64,000 bases of DNA from Verrucomicrobiaceae bacterium (lineage in GTDB: Bacteria; Verrucomicrobiota; Verrucomicrobiia; Verrucomicrobiales; Verrucomicrobiaceae): NCBI GenBank assembly GCA_024232965.1, contig JACKQF010000008.1, positions 186,001 to 250,000 of the forward strand. The letters run 5' to 3'. Under the pieces are notes generated by a model. The model saw only the letters and a program-made list of their open reading frames with translations, was not told the DNA's origin and searched no databases. Below are positions 40,201 to 49,600 of the stretch, in pieces; within the stretch, counting starts at the first letter, position 1, and each line of letters begins with the position of its first letter. A program made the position numbers and the translations under genes.

Positions 40201-42141
40201 ATTGGTCAGTTTGCACCGATAGATTCCCTGTTGAGCTGGGGTGACACGCGCAATTCTGTAGGTCGCCGAAGTGGCCCCCTTCACATTCACGCCGTCCTTT
40301 TGCCATTGGTACCGGATCGGGCCGCGACAAGTTGCTGCTACAGTAAACGTAGCGGCAGTGCCTTCGTTTACGGCCTGGGGGATGGGATCAAGTGTAACGA
40401 GTGGAATATCAGGCAAGGGAACAAACGTTCCCGTCAGTTGATACTCCCCTTGGCTACCGTAGTTCGTCCAACCTGTCGGGCTAGGAACCGTTGGTGTCCC
40501 TTCTGCTCCACCACTCACCGCAATGTAGTAGGTGCCTCTGGCCAGTGTCGCATTGATGGTTGCGCTCAGAGTGCCCACGTCGGATGCGGCCGCTAGCAGG
40601 GTGCCAGCTGAATCATACAGTTCGAGTTTTGCATCGTAGCTCGGGACCGGTTGCGCAGGTCCCGCCGCGACGGAAAGAGGGCCCCCAAATGTGTTAATCT
40701 TGAAGAAATCAACATCGCTTAGCCTTTCAACGACGCCCAGTTTGTCGATTGTTCCAGTCTCATTATCAATCAGAGTAGCCGCTGTGCGGGTGTTTGGGTA
40801 GTCATCCGCAAGGAACCCAAAGTGATTGCGCGAGGAGGAAATGATCGCGTTATCATCTTCCACCGTATTGTTCGCCTGAAAATATTCACCCTTGCTCCAA
40901 TGAACCAAATTGGCACCAAACGGCGCACCCATGATCGGCCCCCACGATGCTGCACCAGTGCCATGCCCGCCATAGTATGCGGCGCTCAATGTACCGTCGT
41001 GCGACAATCCTAGCGTATGCCCGAGTTCGTGTGAAATAGTCATCGCCATGATTTCCACGTTATTCTGATTGTATGACCAGCACGGAATATCTGATGAAAA
41101 ACTCCCAGCCCCGGCCCCGGAGAAGCTATTCAGGTAGGCGACGCCCCCCGCAGTTGGCGCAGCCGTCTTGGTCGTCGTAACGATACAACGCATTCTCCAG
41201 CCTACCGGAGCACCGTCGTACCGACTACGATTGCAGGTCACCGTCACGTTGAATCCCTTAAAGTCCTCAGAGACGGCTTCACAAACCGCCAGCATTCCCC
41301 CCGGAGTAATCTCGGATCCACCCAGTGTCGCGGGTGCGGCCACAATGGTCCCCCCACGATTCCACAGAGGATCGGTCACCGTTTCACCGTCGAAATCCAA
41401 ATAGAGAACCGCCGTTGCGCTCGGGCGGCTGTCGAAGTTTGGCGGCACAACGATCGATTGAGGCCCTGAATTGCCGGCCTGCTGGGTCGCGCCACCTTCG
41501 CCCGGGGCAACCGGCATCCCAGCGCACTCGATGACCGAAATCGGCCTTTTCTGCAGCAATACCTGCCCGTTCGCCGAGGTCTCCACGACATAGCCAACCT
41601 TTTCATGTGGCAGACGAATGATTCCCGATTTCCCAGATGGACGCTCCGCAAAGGCGAAACTCCCCAAATCGTCACCATCAACCGCCCCACCCACAAGTAC
41701 TGAACCGTCGGCTTCGACACGCACACCGTTGACTCTCCCTTGAATCTCACGCCCCTCTTCGAGGGGAATCGCGATTAGGTCCCCTACGCTGAGTGAACTC
41801 AAACGAGGGAAGGACCCAGCCTTGATCGCTGATGAGGAGAGCGTCTGTGCTGGATCAGTCGCGAGACTCCAAGGCTCACCTTCTGGCAATGGCGCAGTAA
41901 CCGGCGCGGGAAGAGCCATTGGGCGGCCAAATACCGAACGGACAGCAACCGAAGAACCCACCCGCGAGGGACCGCGATCAATGGCCGCGGAAGGAACGCC
42001 TGATCTCGACGTGGGCACACTCGCAACTGCCCCGGCTTGAGAGTCAGATTCAGACCTTGAGGGTCCGTTCATCATCAATATGCCCGTCAATAATAGGGCA
42101 CCCGTAGCCGCGACTGGGGCCAGCCAAGTTTTCATTTTCAT
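37231..42141 (-). CDS. Giant exported metalloprotease/Ig-repeat surface protein
   Basis: 1636 residues from the ATG at 42141 (MKMKTWLAPVAATGALLLTG signal). A gluzincin/metzincin-like zinc site HELGHTLGLSHD sits near residue 368, in a domain that opens AVLYLDFDGETVTDPLW. A PPC-like beta domain follows, then about seven or eight Ig-like repeats (each with L-x-Y-Q-W, such as LLYQWQKNNVDLVG), an IPT/TIG domain (FTPTQGKVGAKVEITGQNLRW), and two further beta domains at the C-terminus. The long repeat array suggests a stalk holding the protease at a distance from the cell. It may act in adhesion or polymer breakdown. The gene is divergent from the response regulator at 42317. Confidence 0.8.
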   Translation of the reverse strand: MKMKTWLAPVAATGALLLTGILMMNGPSRSESDSQAGAVASVPTSRSGVPSAAIDRGPSRVGSSVAVRSVFGRPMALPAPVTAPLPEGEPWSLATDPAQTLSSSAIKAGSFPRLSSLSVGDLIAIPLEEGREIQGRVNGVRVEADGSVLVGGAVDGDDLGSFAFAERPSGKSGIIRLPHEKVGYVVETSANGQVLLQKRPISVIECAGMPVAPGEGGATQQAGNSGPQSIVVPPNFDSRPSATAVLYLDFDGETVTDPLWNRGGTIVAAPATLGGSEITPGGMLAVCEAVSEDFKGFNVTVTCNRSRYDGAPVGWRMRCIVTTTKTAAPTAGGVAYLNSFSGAGAGSFSSDIPCWSYNQNNVEIMAMTISHELGHTLGLSHDGTLSAAYYGGHGTGAASWGPIMGAPFGANLVHWSKGEYFQANNTVEDDNAIISSSRNHFGFLADDYPNTRTAATLIDNETGTIDKLGVVERLSDVDFFKINTFGGPLSVAAGPAQPVPSYDAKLELYDSAGTLLAAASDVGTLSATINATLARGTYYIAVSGGAEGTPTVPSPTGWTNYGSQGEYQLTGTFVPLPDIPLVTLDPIPQAVNEGTAATFTVAATCRGPIRYQWQKDGVNVKGATSATYRIARVTPAQQGIYRCKLTNGAGDPLVDFVYSADAALDVRQKPRVTTQPLAVAANQGDNVNFSVVATGYAPLLYQWQKNNVDLVGETSDTLSLSNVQIPDIANYRVRISNAAGFVYSNAAKLTVSSAPFILVPPQDLNLVTGSTGRFSVKAAGDPRLTYQWFFNGTPIARATGTTLTVKGLPTSVGSYFVVISNPKGPTTSAAVNLAIFDRPIITSHPVGATVNAGDSLTLSVAATGTDLHYQWQFKRVNIPSANSSTLDLSPVGWFDAGAYRCIVSNAAASATSREATVKVLSPPIITTEPADTKVARKKTAVFRVVATGSPALKYQWMKNGVDIPRATKAVLTISRADAANEGNYSVRITNPFTAPAVPGTPAVVSRAASLTVEDPPVITVQPETNKYFAIGSSLTLSVGATGSPTLLYQWQKSNVNLVGQTSDTLNIPNAQTTDAGKYRVLVTNDVGKATSRTVTAFVIVGPSVTVHPLSQNAYVGDAVTLSIAAVGGKPLKYQWRKDGIAIPRATAATYKISNAQLTHAGSYDVVVSNPVGSVISNPANLVIDPIPAPVVSLFTPTQGKVGAKVEITGQNLRWTTSVKIGSKPAAFVRTGDDLLVATVAFGTVSGPITVTTKGGSATTAQNFIVTTAYANDDFADSMILTGTGNSLLADNRGFTREGGEPAHAGVSSGRSAWWKWTCPKSGRYAIDLVGSKFDTVLAVYRPSATVAGFGGLISEAYNDDFRSDLTSRVVFTAIQGTSYYTAVSAYGGGLGGYIIFSHLTTAQSPPEPEATFDVNAGFVVGAALGGQKDWKADSEEATAVVTDPIGGGQVAKLGGVKGVSAEPVCLWHALPESVEGTGQKVYVSFDANLDLAATGNSKDQFSWSIYNEREEPLLALWMSAEDGSMRVVNASGQAWDLDAKLVAGASQKFAFEVDPVAATWGLSLDGVSMFDGQSLGVDSSEARLGDVSAIWLPGSTEPAALVFDNFSITTELDSASIAADGEAETEAAAQATLIVK

Positions 42142-42316
42142 CGATTGTGGTGGAGGAGGGTTCAGGGTGGAGGATAGCGGGAACACACAAGAAAACACAA
42201 TCAGAAAATTCGCTAATTTGGAGGCATCCAAACACCCGGATAGGTCAACCTCCCCCCTTAACCTGGGTCCAAGCTTGATAGCGCAAGCAAGTTGCCCCAC
42301 TTTGTCCTCGTCCACT

Positions 42317-42931
42317 ATGCCCAATATCCTTCTCATTGACGATCACTTTGTCGTTCGCAGCGGTCTGATTGCTTCCTTGGAGCTGGAGTCAGATCTTCGT
42401 GTCGTGGGCCAGGCCGAGCGAGGGGAGGATGCACTATCCCGCTACGCTGACTGCAGCCCTGACATTGTGCTGATGGATCTGCAACTTCCCGGCATGTCCG
42501 GGATCGAGGCCACAGGCGCACTGCTCGCCGCCTATCCCGAAGCACGCGTATTGATCTTTTCCACCTTCGCCCGTGATGAAGAAATTCAGGCCGCTTTGAG
42601 AGCGGGTGCGCTCGGATATCTGCAGAAGTCCTCGTCGCGAGACGATCTCCTGACAGCAATTCGGACGGTCGCCGACGGTCACACCTCCCTCCCGCCCGAT
42701 ATTGCGCGGCGATTGGACACCTTGTCAGCAGAACCGGACATCACGCCTCGCGAGAGGGAAATCCTCGCCCGCATTGCGCTCGGCAACGCCAACAAAGAAA
42801 TTGCGGCTCAGTTAGGAATCGCGGAGGACACCGTAAAACAACACGTCAGCCGCATCCTGCAAAAGCTGCATGTCAACGACCGAGCCCAAGCGACAGCGGA
42901 GGCGATTCGGCGCGGTTTGGTGACCGTTTGA
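42317..42931 (+). CDS. NarL/LuxR-family response regulator
   Basis: 204 residues from the ATG at 42317. The receiver domain (1-120) has the DD pair (LLIDDHFVV), the phospho-acceptor Asp in IVLMDLQLPGMSG, Thr/Ser in LIFSTFARD and Lys in GYLQKSSS. The C-terminal LuxR HTH is TPREREILARIALGNANKEIAAQLGIAEDTVKQHVSRIL. No cognate histidine kinase is adjacent. Being divergent from the giant surface protein, it may regulate that gene, but this is only positional. Confidence 0.92.
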   Translation: MPNILLIDDHFVVRSGLIASLELESDLRVVGQAERGEDALSRYADCSPDIVLMDLQLPGMSGIEATGALLAAYPEARVLIFSTFARDEEIQAALRAGALGYLQKSSSRDDLLTAIRTVADGHTSLPPDIARRLDTLSAEPDITPREREILARIALGNANKEIAAQLGIAEDTVKQHVSRILQKLHVNDRAQATAEAIRRGLVTV

Positions 42932-43021
42932 CGAACACCCCACTAAAGTGGGATGTCCGGTCAGCGAAAAGAGCTGGGCTGGGGACGTTGGTTCTCTCAT
43001 ACTCGCCATCACTGCCAACCT

Positions 43022-46000
43022 ATGATCCCACGTCCAACCAACGCATCCTACCTTTTCCTCCTGTCCTGCCTCATGGCGCAACCGCTTTGCGGCCAAAACG
43101 ACGCGGGCGGGAATGATGCAACCGATAAGGTCCAGCCAGCCCCCGTCATGCAGTGGCGCTTTGATAATGCCACCGAGGCGGGTCCTCGTTCACCATCGTA
43201 TCTAGGTTTCTCTGCCGACAACAAGGCCATGCTCTTTCCAGGCGATGGAAAAAAGGGCGTCATTGAGGTCAAAGACAGCGAATCGATTCGATTTGGACTG
43301 AACGACACCATCACCATTGAGGCATGGGTCAAGACCGCCGGCCTCACTTCGGGGGCTCCTTATATTGTGGGCAAGGGGCGCTTGGGCACGAAGGAGTTTG
43401 GTGCCAACAATCAAAACTACGCTTTTCGCCTCCAAGCCGGCAAGACCGGCGCGCAGATCGGGTTTCTCTTCCACAGCGCCGATGTCCCAGGGAAAAAGGG
43501 CGAATGGCACCGATGGTGGTCCACAGAAATGATGCCCGCCGCAGGCTGGCATCACGTAGCGGTCACTTACACCTTTGGGAAGCCCAAGAGCATCAAGGGC
43601 TTCATCGACGGACGCGAAACCGACGGCACCTGGGACATGGGCGGCGCTACGGATCGCGGCCCGGTCGTGGATGGAGACTCCCTCCTTGTCGGCACCGGCT
43701 CCACCCGCACTGGAACCCATGCGCTGAAGGGATGGCTTGATGATGTCGCCATCTATCGTGGTCCTGTGGATTTCGACCTGATCAAGTCCCGCTACCAATT
43801 CGTGCCACCGCCACCTGCGGTCGTCGCAAAAGACGTCCCGGCTGGACGGGTGCTTGTTCAACTCGCGGAGGAAGGCATGCCGGACGCCAACGCTTGGCCC
43901 AGTGAGCCACCAAAGGTCGCAGAGACCTATACCGAAGACGCTTTTGGATTCCTTAACGTGCCGCAGAAATACGTAGAAACAGGCGTCCGCGGCGACCGTC
44001 ATGTGCCATTCCTCCTACGCGCGGCCGCCACGGTCACCCTGCCCAAGGGCAAGCATCGCCTGCTGCTCCGTGCTCGCGGGGCCACCAACCTTTACATTGA
44101 CGGCAAGACCATTCTCAACACCCCCTTTCCACCCACCGACAGCGATGGACATCACCTTGTCGCGGATCAAAAGGGCTATCTTGATCTAGGCCCCGATTTC
44201 CGCTTTGTGCCTCCAGGCAACCGAGAATCCTGGTGTGAGTTTGAGGCGACCGGGAAACCTCAATTTGTCGTGCTCGAGACTGTCGTTGGCAGTTTCGCTG
44301 GCAAGAGCGTCCGCCGCCCAGAGCTGGGAGAAACCGTCGTCGCTTGGTCCCGTGAGGGCACCGAGACTTGGCAACTCCTAACCCCTGGCAACCGCGAAGT
44401 CGCCTTTACCGACAAGGGGATTGAGACCTATGAGGCAGAGCGCAATTCCTATTATGCCGAAGTGGACGCCAAGGCCCGCGCGGCGATGCGCGCCACACAT
44501 GATGACTACTGGAACAAGCGCAGAGAAGCAGCGAAAGCCTGGATCGCCAAGACACCTGAAGTCAAGGTTCCAGAACTGGTCAAAGGATTCCCAGCCAGCA
44601 ACCCGATCGACAAGTTCATCGCAGCAAAAATCGCCGAAGTCTCCGACCAGGCTACCCATCAGGGCAGTGTCGATTTCTTCAAAGACGTCGCCCCAGTCTT
44701 CGAAGCCAAATGTGTCGAGTGCCACCGCGGCACCAAGGCAAAAGGCGGTCTGCGCCTCGATTCCCTTGCTGATGCGATGAAAGGCGGCAAGTCCGACGGT
44801 GCCGCCGTCGAACCGGGCAAGCCTTCTGCGAGCGCCATCATCGCCCGTATCACCAGCGATGACGAAGATGAGGTCATGCCTCCCAAAGGCTCAAGAGTCT
44901 CAAAAGAGGAGACCGCCCTCATCACCAAATGGATCAGCGAAGGTGCCTACTGGCCGGAGATCCGTGCCGATCACCTAACCCTGACTCAGCCCGCCGATGA
45001 CCTCACCTTCCTCCGCCGCGTCACCCTGGACACCGTGGGCGTCGTGCCTTCGCTGGAAGAAATCGCAGCCTTTGAGAAGAATCCAGATCGCGCCGCCGTC
45101 ATTGATCGACTGGTCGCGGATCCCCGCTGGGCAGACCATTGGATGGGCTACTGGCAAGATGTTTTGGCGGAGAATCCCAACATCCTCAACCCGACTCTCA
45201 ACAACACCGGCCCATTCCGCTGGTGGCTCTATGAGTCCCTCCAGGACAACAAACCGATGGACCTCTTTGTCACCGAACTCCTCCGCCAAAAAGGCAGCGA
45301 GAGACTTGGCGGCCCCGCTGGATTTGGTACGGCATCGCAAAACGACGTCCCCATGGCCGCCAAGGGCACCATCGTCAGCACCGCGTTTCTTGGTGTCGAA
45401 ATGAAGTGCGCCCGCTGCCACGACTCCCCCACGAACAAGTCCATGCAGGAAGATCTCTTCCAACTCGCCGCGATGCTCGGCACCAAAGAGATCGAACTCC
45501 CCATCACCAGCAGCGTGAACCCAGATCGCTTCAAGATGATGGCCAGGAAGCCGCTCATCACCATCTCCCTGAAGCCTGGCACCAAAGTCCAGCCCAAGTG
45601 GCCCTTTGCAGAGTTCTGCGACGAATCCGCCGCCTCCCTCGCCGAAGATCCCAAGGACACACGCGATCAACTCGCTGCCATGATCACCGCGCCACAAAAT
45701 GAGCGCTTCGCACAAGTCATCGCCAACCGTATCTGGTCGCGTCTAATGGGGCGCGGCATTGTTGATCCCGTGGACGATTGGGAAAAGGCAAAGCCAACCC
45801 ACCCAGAGCTCCTAAAATGGCTTGGGCGCGAGTTTGTGAGGAGCGGCTACGACATGAAAGAGCTCGCCAAGCTTATCCTCAATTCTCAAGCGTACCAGCG
45901 AGCAACGGACCCCATCCTAAAGGCCACCAGCCCGCTCTACACCTCCCCCGCCCCAAGGCGACTGTATGCCGAGCAGATTGTCGATTCCCTCTTTGCCGCC

Positions 46001-46684
46001 ACCGGCAAGCCTTTCCGCACTGAGGAAGTGTGCTTGGACATCGATAACACCCGTGACTTGAAAAACGCCATCCACCTCGGCAAGCCCCGCCGCTGCTGGA
46101 TGCTGACAAGCACCAGCAACGAGCGAGATCGCCCAAGCCTTGCCCTACCGAGAATCCAAGCCGTCACAGACGTCCTTGCCGCCTTCGGTTGGCGCGGCTC
46201 CCGGCAGGATCCGGTCAGCAAGCGCGATGCAGACCCGAACGTTCTCCAGCCCGCCATTCTCAGCAACGGCACCGTCGGCGTGTGGTTGACCCGACTCAGC
46301 GACGACCACGGCATCACCACTTTGGCATTGGAAAATCAATCCGTGGATCAACTGGTCGAAAGCCTCTTCCTCAAGCTCCTGACCCGTCGTCCGACGGCAG
46401 AGGAAAAGGCCATCTACACGAAGCATTTGTCTCAAGGATTCGACACACGTCTCACCGATCTGCCGAGCGCTGACAGCAATCAACCCATCACGCGCGAACG
46501 GGTAAAATACGTCTCCTGGAGCAATCACCTGGATGGCGAAGCCACCATCGTCCGCCAGCAGCAAGAGGCAGACGCCCGGGCAGGAGATCCACCCACGACC
46601 AAACTGAACGCCGAGTGGCGTCAACGCATGGAGGACGTCCTCTGGGCCATGCTCAACGCCCCAGAGTGGGCCTTCAGCCCGTAG
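43022..46684 (+). CDS. PSCyt1/DUF1549/DUF1553 planctomycete-type cytochrome protein with LamG domain
   Basis: 1220 residues from the ATG at 43022 with signal peptide (SYLFLLSCLMAQPLCGQ). The N-terminal ~230 residues are a concanavalin/LamG fold (IRFGLNDTITIEAWVKTAG, AGWHHVAVTYTFGKPKSI). A PA14-like beta domain follows (~290-420, LLLRARGATNLYIDGKTIL). A PSCyt1 heme site is KCVECHRGTKAKGGLRLDS (about 563), then DUF1549 (FLRRVTLDTVGVVPSLEEIAAF) with a second CARCHDSP site, and DUF1553 at the C-terminus. These proteins are characteristic of Planctomycetes and Verrucomicrobia and pair with DUF1501 proteins, as here (46730). Their exact chemistry is not established. Confidence 0.9.
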   Translation: MIPRPTNASYLFLLSCLMAQPLCGQNDAGGNDATDKVQPAPVMQWRFDNATEAGPRSPSYLGFSADNKAMLFPGDGKKGVIEVKDSESIRFGLNDTITIEAWVKTAGLTSGAPYIVGKGRLGTKEFGANNQNYAFRLQAGKTGAQIGFLFHSADVPGKKGEWHRWWSTEMMPAAGWHHVAVTYTFGKPKSIKGFIDGRETDGTWDMGGATDRGPVVDGDSLLVGTGSTRTGTHALKGWLDDVAIYRGPVDFDLIKSRYQFVPPPPAVVAKDVPAGRVLVQLAEEGMPDANAWPSEPPKVAETYTEDAFGFLNVPQKYVETGVRGDRHVPFLLRAAATVTLPKGKHRLLLRARGATNLYIDGKTILNTPFPPTDSDGHHLVADQKGYLDLGPDFRFVPPGNRESWCEFEATGKPQFVVLETVVGSFAGKSVRRPELGETVVAWSREGTETWQLLTPGNREVAFTDKGIETYEAERNSYYAEVDAKARAAMRATHDDYWNKRREAAKAWIAKTPEVKVPELVKGFPASNPIDKFIAAKIAEVSDQATHQGSVDFFKDVAPVFEAKCVECHRGTKAKGGLRLDSLADAMKGGKSDGAAVEPGKPSASAIIARITSDDEDEVMPPKGSRVSKEETALITKWISEGAYWPEIRADHLTLTQPADDLTFLRRVTLDTVGVVPSLEEIAAFEKNPDRAAVIDRLVADPRWADHWMGYWQDVLAENPNILNPTLNNTGPFRWWLYESLQDNKPMDLFVTELLRQKGSERLGGPAGFGTASQNDVPMAAKGTIVSTAFLGVEMKCARCHDSPTNKSMQEDLFQLAAMLGTKEIELPITSSVNPDRFKMMARKPLITISLKPGTKVQPKWPFAEFCDESAASLAEDPKDTRDQLAAMITAPQNERFAQVIANRIWSRLMGRGIVDPVDDWEKAKPTHPELLKWLGREFVRSGYDMKELAKLILNSQAYQRATDPILKATSPLYTSPAPRRLYAEQIVDSLFAATGKPFRTEEVCLDIDNTRDLKNAIHLGKPRRCWMLTSTSNERDRPSLALPRIQAVTDVLAAFGWRGSRQDPVSKRDADPNVLQPAILSNGTVGVWLTRLSDDHGITTLALENQSVDQLVESLFLKLLTRRPTAEEKAIYTKHLSQGFDTRLTDLPSADSNQPITRERVKYVSWSNHLDGEATIVRQQQEADARAGDPPTTKLNAEWRQRMEDVLWAMLNAPEWAFSP

Positions 46685-46729
46685 CCCTTCGCAAAATCAG
46701 CTCCAAACTTCACGTACCAAGTCATCATC

Positions 46730-47995
46730 ATGAAACGTCGCACATTCCTCACCCAAGCCGCCGCCTTTGGCGCAGCACCGCTTTTTGCCAATACCACACC
46801 CGTCGTCGTGCCCAAGGGCAAAGCAGAACACTGCATCTTCATTTGGCTCGGTGGCGGCATGGCGCAGATCGACACCTTTGACCCTAAAAAGTTGGGCAAT
46901 AATGTCGATAAAACCAAGATCGCCGGTTCCCTCTACAAGGCCATCGACACCTCGGTGAAAGGCGTGCAGGTCACGGAGCACCTGAGTAAGACAGCCAAGG
47001 TCATGGAGTATGTCACTGCTATGCGCACGGTGAATCATCACGTCATCGATGAACACGCCTTTGCCACCAACCTCGTTCACACTGGACGCATGATTTCAGG
47101 CAACGTCGTGTATCCCAGCATCGGCTCCATCATCGCCAACCAGCGGGGCGCAGCGGATCCCGATGTGCCGGCATACATCCTCATCGGCTACCCAAATGTC
47201 AGCCGCGGCCCCGGCTTTCTGGGAGCTAAGAGTGGCTATGTGTATCTGACGGATACCAATACAGGTCCAGCTGGATTTACTCGCCCCGATTACGTCGATG
47301 AAAAACGCGCCGAAGTCCGCCACGAATTGCTGAAACCCCTCATGGCACGCGCCGCCAAGGATTCTTCAGCGGCCGACTACGAGATGGCGCAGCAGGAGGC
47401 TCTCCGCCTTGCTGGACCGAAGTTCATGCGACACTTCAACTTGAAGGAAGAACCCGATGCCCTGCGCAACGAGTACGGTGGCGAGTTTGGCCAACGTTGC
47501 CTTCTGGCCCGTCGTCTGGTTCAGGCAGGCGTTCGCTTCATTGAAGTCTCCCACAATCTGAACTTCATGAACGGCACCGGTTGGGACATCCACAATGAGG
47601 GCTACAAGAATCAGCACCTTCTCATCCAAGAACTCGACACCGCACTCGCCGCACTCATCGGTGATTTGAAGGCCCAAAAGATTCTGGATAAGACACTCAT
47701 CGTCGTCGGCACCGAGTTCGGGCGCCCACCAGAATTTGACGGACGTGGTGGACGCGGTCACCAAGGCACGACCTTCTCCATGGTGCTCGCGGGCGGTGGA
47801 CTGAATCACTGCGGTGCGTACGGCGTCACCGATGAACTCGCTAAAAAGCCGGTCGACAACCCTGTGCCACTGGTCGATTTCCACGCCACGATTCATGCCG
47901 CGATGGGGATTGATCCAAGCAAAGAACTCATGGATGGTTCCCGCCCGGTGCCTATCACCGATGGTGGCAAGCCAGTCACCGCGCTGTTTGGTTAA
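46730..47995 (+). CDS. DUF1501 family protein
   Basis: 421 residues. It opens with a Tat-like MKRRTFLTQAAAFGAAPLF. The DUF1501 (sulfatase-like fold) hallmarks are CIFIWLGGGMAQIDTFDPK, YVTAMRTVNHHVIDEHAFATNLVHTGR, GRGPGFLGAKSGYVYL-type segments, GWDIHNEGYKNQHLLIQ and EFGRPPEFDGRGGRGHQG. The gene follows the DUF1549/DUF1553 gene by 45 bp. The pair is a recurrent PVC module, probably for an exported sugar- or sulfate-ester-related function (inferred). Confidence 0.9.
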   Translation: MKRRTFLTQAAAFGAAPLFANTTPVVVPKGKAEHCIFIWLGGGMAQIDTFDPKKLGNNVDKTKIAGSLYKAIDTSVKGVQVTEHLSKTAKVMEYVTAMRTVNHHVIDEHAFATNLVHTGRMISGNVVYPSIGSIIANQRGAADPDVPAYILIGYPNVSRGPGFLGAKSGYVYLTDTNTGPAGFTRPDYVDEKRAEVRHELLKPLMARAAKDSSAADYEMAQQEALRLAGPKFMRHFNLKEEPDALRNEYGGEFGQRCLLARRLVQAGVRFIEVSHNLNFMNGTGWDIHNEGYKNQHLLIQELDTALAALIGDLKAQKILDKTLIVVGTEFGRPPEFDGRGGRGHQGTTFSMVLAGGGLNHCGAYGVTDELAKKPVDNPVPLVDFHATIHAAMGIDPSKELMDGSRPVPITDGGKPVTALFG

Positions 47996-48054
47996 CCGAC
48001 ATGGATCCGCACGCTCTCCCAGAGGTTGCGGATAACGGACCATCAACTCGACAA

Positions 48055-48090
48055 AGAAAAGGCGCGATCAGAGTTCCCCTGATCGCGCCC
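48055..48090 (-). terminator. Rho-independent terminator of transaldolase
   Basis: GGCGCGATCAG (48061-48071) pairs with its complement at 48079-48089, and a T-rich run follows on the minus strand. It also faces the DUF1501 gene, so it may serve both. Confidence 0.8.
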
Positions 48091-48114
48091 AAAGTTGACT
48101 TAAAACTTTAGAAC

Positions 48115-49068
48115 TTAGATCGCAGCCGCGACCAAGTTTTCCAGTTTCACGATATCTTCGCCAAACTTGCGGATCCCTTCAGCGGTTTTTTCGGTCGCCA
48201 TCGGGTCCTCGTTGAAGAGCCAACGGAAGCTCTTCTCGTCACTGGCCACACGATCAATTTTCAGCGACTTGGCAGCCTCTGCATTCAGCTTTGGCTCAAT
48301 GGTCTCATCGGCAGCTTGCAACTCGCCCAGCAAACCTGGGCTGATGGTCAGCAGATCACAGCCGCACAACTCAGTGATCTCACCCTTGTTGCGGAAGCTT
48401 GCTCCCATCACCTCAGTGGTGTGACCGAAGTGCTTGTAGTAATTGTAGATCGCTGTCACTGACTGCACGCCTGGATCTTCCTGTGGCGAGAAATCTTTGC
48501 CAGAGTTTTTCTTGTGCCAGTCGAGGATACGACCCACGAAAGGAGAGATCAATTTGATGCCGCCTTCCGCGCAAGCAACAGCCTGCGCCAGGGAGAAAAG
48601 CAGGGTGAGGTTGCAATTGATGCCTTCTTTCTGAAGGATCTCAGCAGCCTTGATGCCCTCCCAGGTGGAGGCAATCTTGATCAGGATACGCTCGCGAGAG
48701 ATCCCGGACTTCTCGTAGAGCCCGATCAGGTGGCGAGCTTTGTCCAGCGTGCCCTGCGTGTCGAAGGAGAGACGCGCATCGACTTCAGTCGAAACGCGCC
48801 CCGGGACGATCTTCAGAATTTCCAGACCAAAATTGACCAAGATGCGATCCATGATCGATTCTACAAGGGCTGCGCCTGAGAGAGAGGACCCTTTGTGATC
48901 TGTCACAGCCTGATCGACCAGCGGACGGTACTCTTCCTTTTGGGATGCCTGAAGGATCAGGGAAGGATTGGTCGTCGCATCTTGAGGCTTGTAGGCCTTC
49001 ATCGCTTCAAAGTCGCCAGTGTCCGCCACCACGATGGTGTGCTGTTTCAATTGGTCCAGTTGGTTCAT
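48115..49068 (-). CDS. tal: Transaldolase
   Basis: 317 residues from the ATG at 49068; a longer frame to 49119 lacks support. It exchanges dihydroxyacetone units in the pentose phosphate pathway. Signatures: VVADTGDFEAMKAYKPQDATTNPSLIL, ILIKIASTWEGIKAAEIL (Schiff-base Lys), CNLTLLFSLAQAVACAEGGIKLISPFVGRILDW and DLLTISPGLLGEL. The length fits the classical TalB type. Confidence 0.95.
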   Translation of the reverse strand: MNQLDQLKQHTIVVADTGDFEAMKAYKPQDATTNPSLILQASQKEEYRPLVDQAVTDHKGSSLSGAALVESIMDRILVNFGLEILKIVPGRVSTEVDARLSFDTQGTLDKARHLIGLYEKSGISRERILIKIASTWEGIKAAEILQKEGINCNLTLLFSLAQAVACAEGGIKLISPFVGRILDWHKKNSGKDFSPQEDPGVQSVTAIYNYYKHFGHTTEVMGASFRNKGEITELCGCDLLTISPGLLGELQAADETIEPKLNAEAAKSLKIDRVASDEKSFRWLFNEDPMATEKTAEGIRKFGEDIVKLENLVAAAI

Positions 49069-49170
49069 GAGTATGGGTCTAAGGGTAGGTTTTGGGGCCG
49101 GGATCATACGGGCGTGCATCCAAAGTGCAACCTCTCAAACGGCCGGCGCAGGTTTCAGCGCGGGCCCGGG

Positions 49171-49244
49171 TGGTTACCCCGCAAGGACTCGAACCTTGAA
49201 CGAGAGATCCAGAATCTCCTGTGTTACCATTACACCACGGGGTA
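49171..49244 (-). tRNA. tRNA-Gln(CTG), canonical
   Basis: Acceptor TACCCCG/CGGGGTA, A73, encoded CCA, D loop with GG, anticodon loop TTCTGGA, T stem CAAGG/CCTTG with canonical loop TTCGAGT. It contrasts with the altered elbow of most tRNAs in the 32.5-34.7 kb array. Confidence 0.93.
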
Positions 49245-49355
49245 GTATTGCCCGGTTTACCAGACCCGGGATTGTAGCGCCCTTTACAAGAAGGTCAAAT
49301 ACGCGCTTGCGAAATGAATCGAACCCCCTATTATTGCCCTCCCCGTTCTGTAAAA

Positions 49356-49431
49356 GCGCTCGTAGCTCAGTTGGTAGAGCAGAAGACTCTTAATCTTTTG
49401 GTCGTGGGTTCGAATCCCCCCGAGCGTACCA
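49356..49431 (+). tRNA. tRNA-Lys(CTT), canonical
   Basis: Acceptor GCGCTCG/CGAGCGT, A73, CCA; D arm TAGCTCAGTTGGTAGAGC; anticodon loop CTCTTAA; T loop TTCGAAT. Confidence 0.93.
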
Positions 49432-49600
49432 GACGGCGGCCACGCTGGGTTCCATCAATCTAAAACCCTGTCGAATCGCCATTTTTCACGGAGGATAACC
49501 CCCTTCGACTGCGTTTATTGTTGTCAGCGGCAGCAGTCCTCCGCTACTCTCTACGCTCTGTTTTCTAACCGTTCTTCCCTCTCTCAACAACATCGCCATC

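Noticed and set aside
43202..44002. 266-residue minus-strand frame under the DUF1549 protein gene
   Set aside because: No motif; antisense of the LamG domain.
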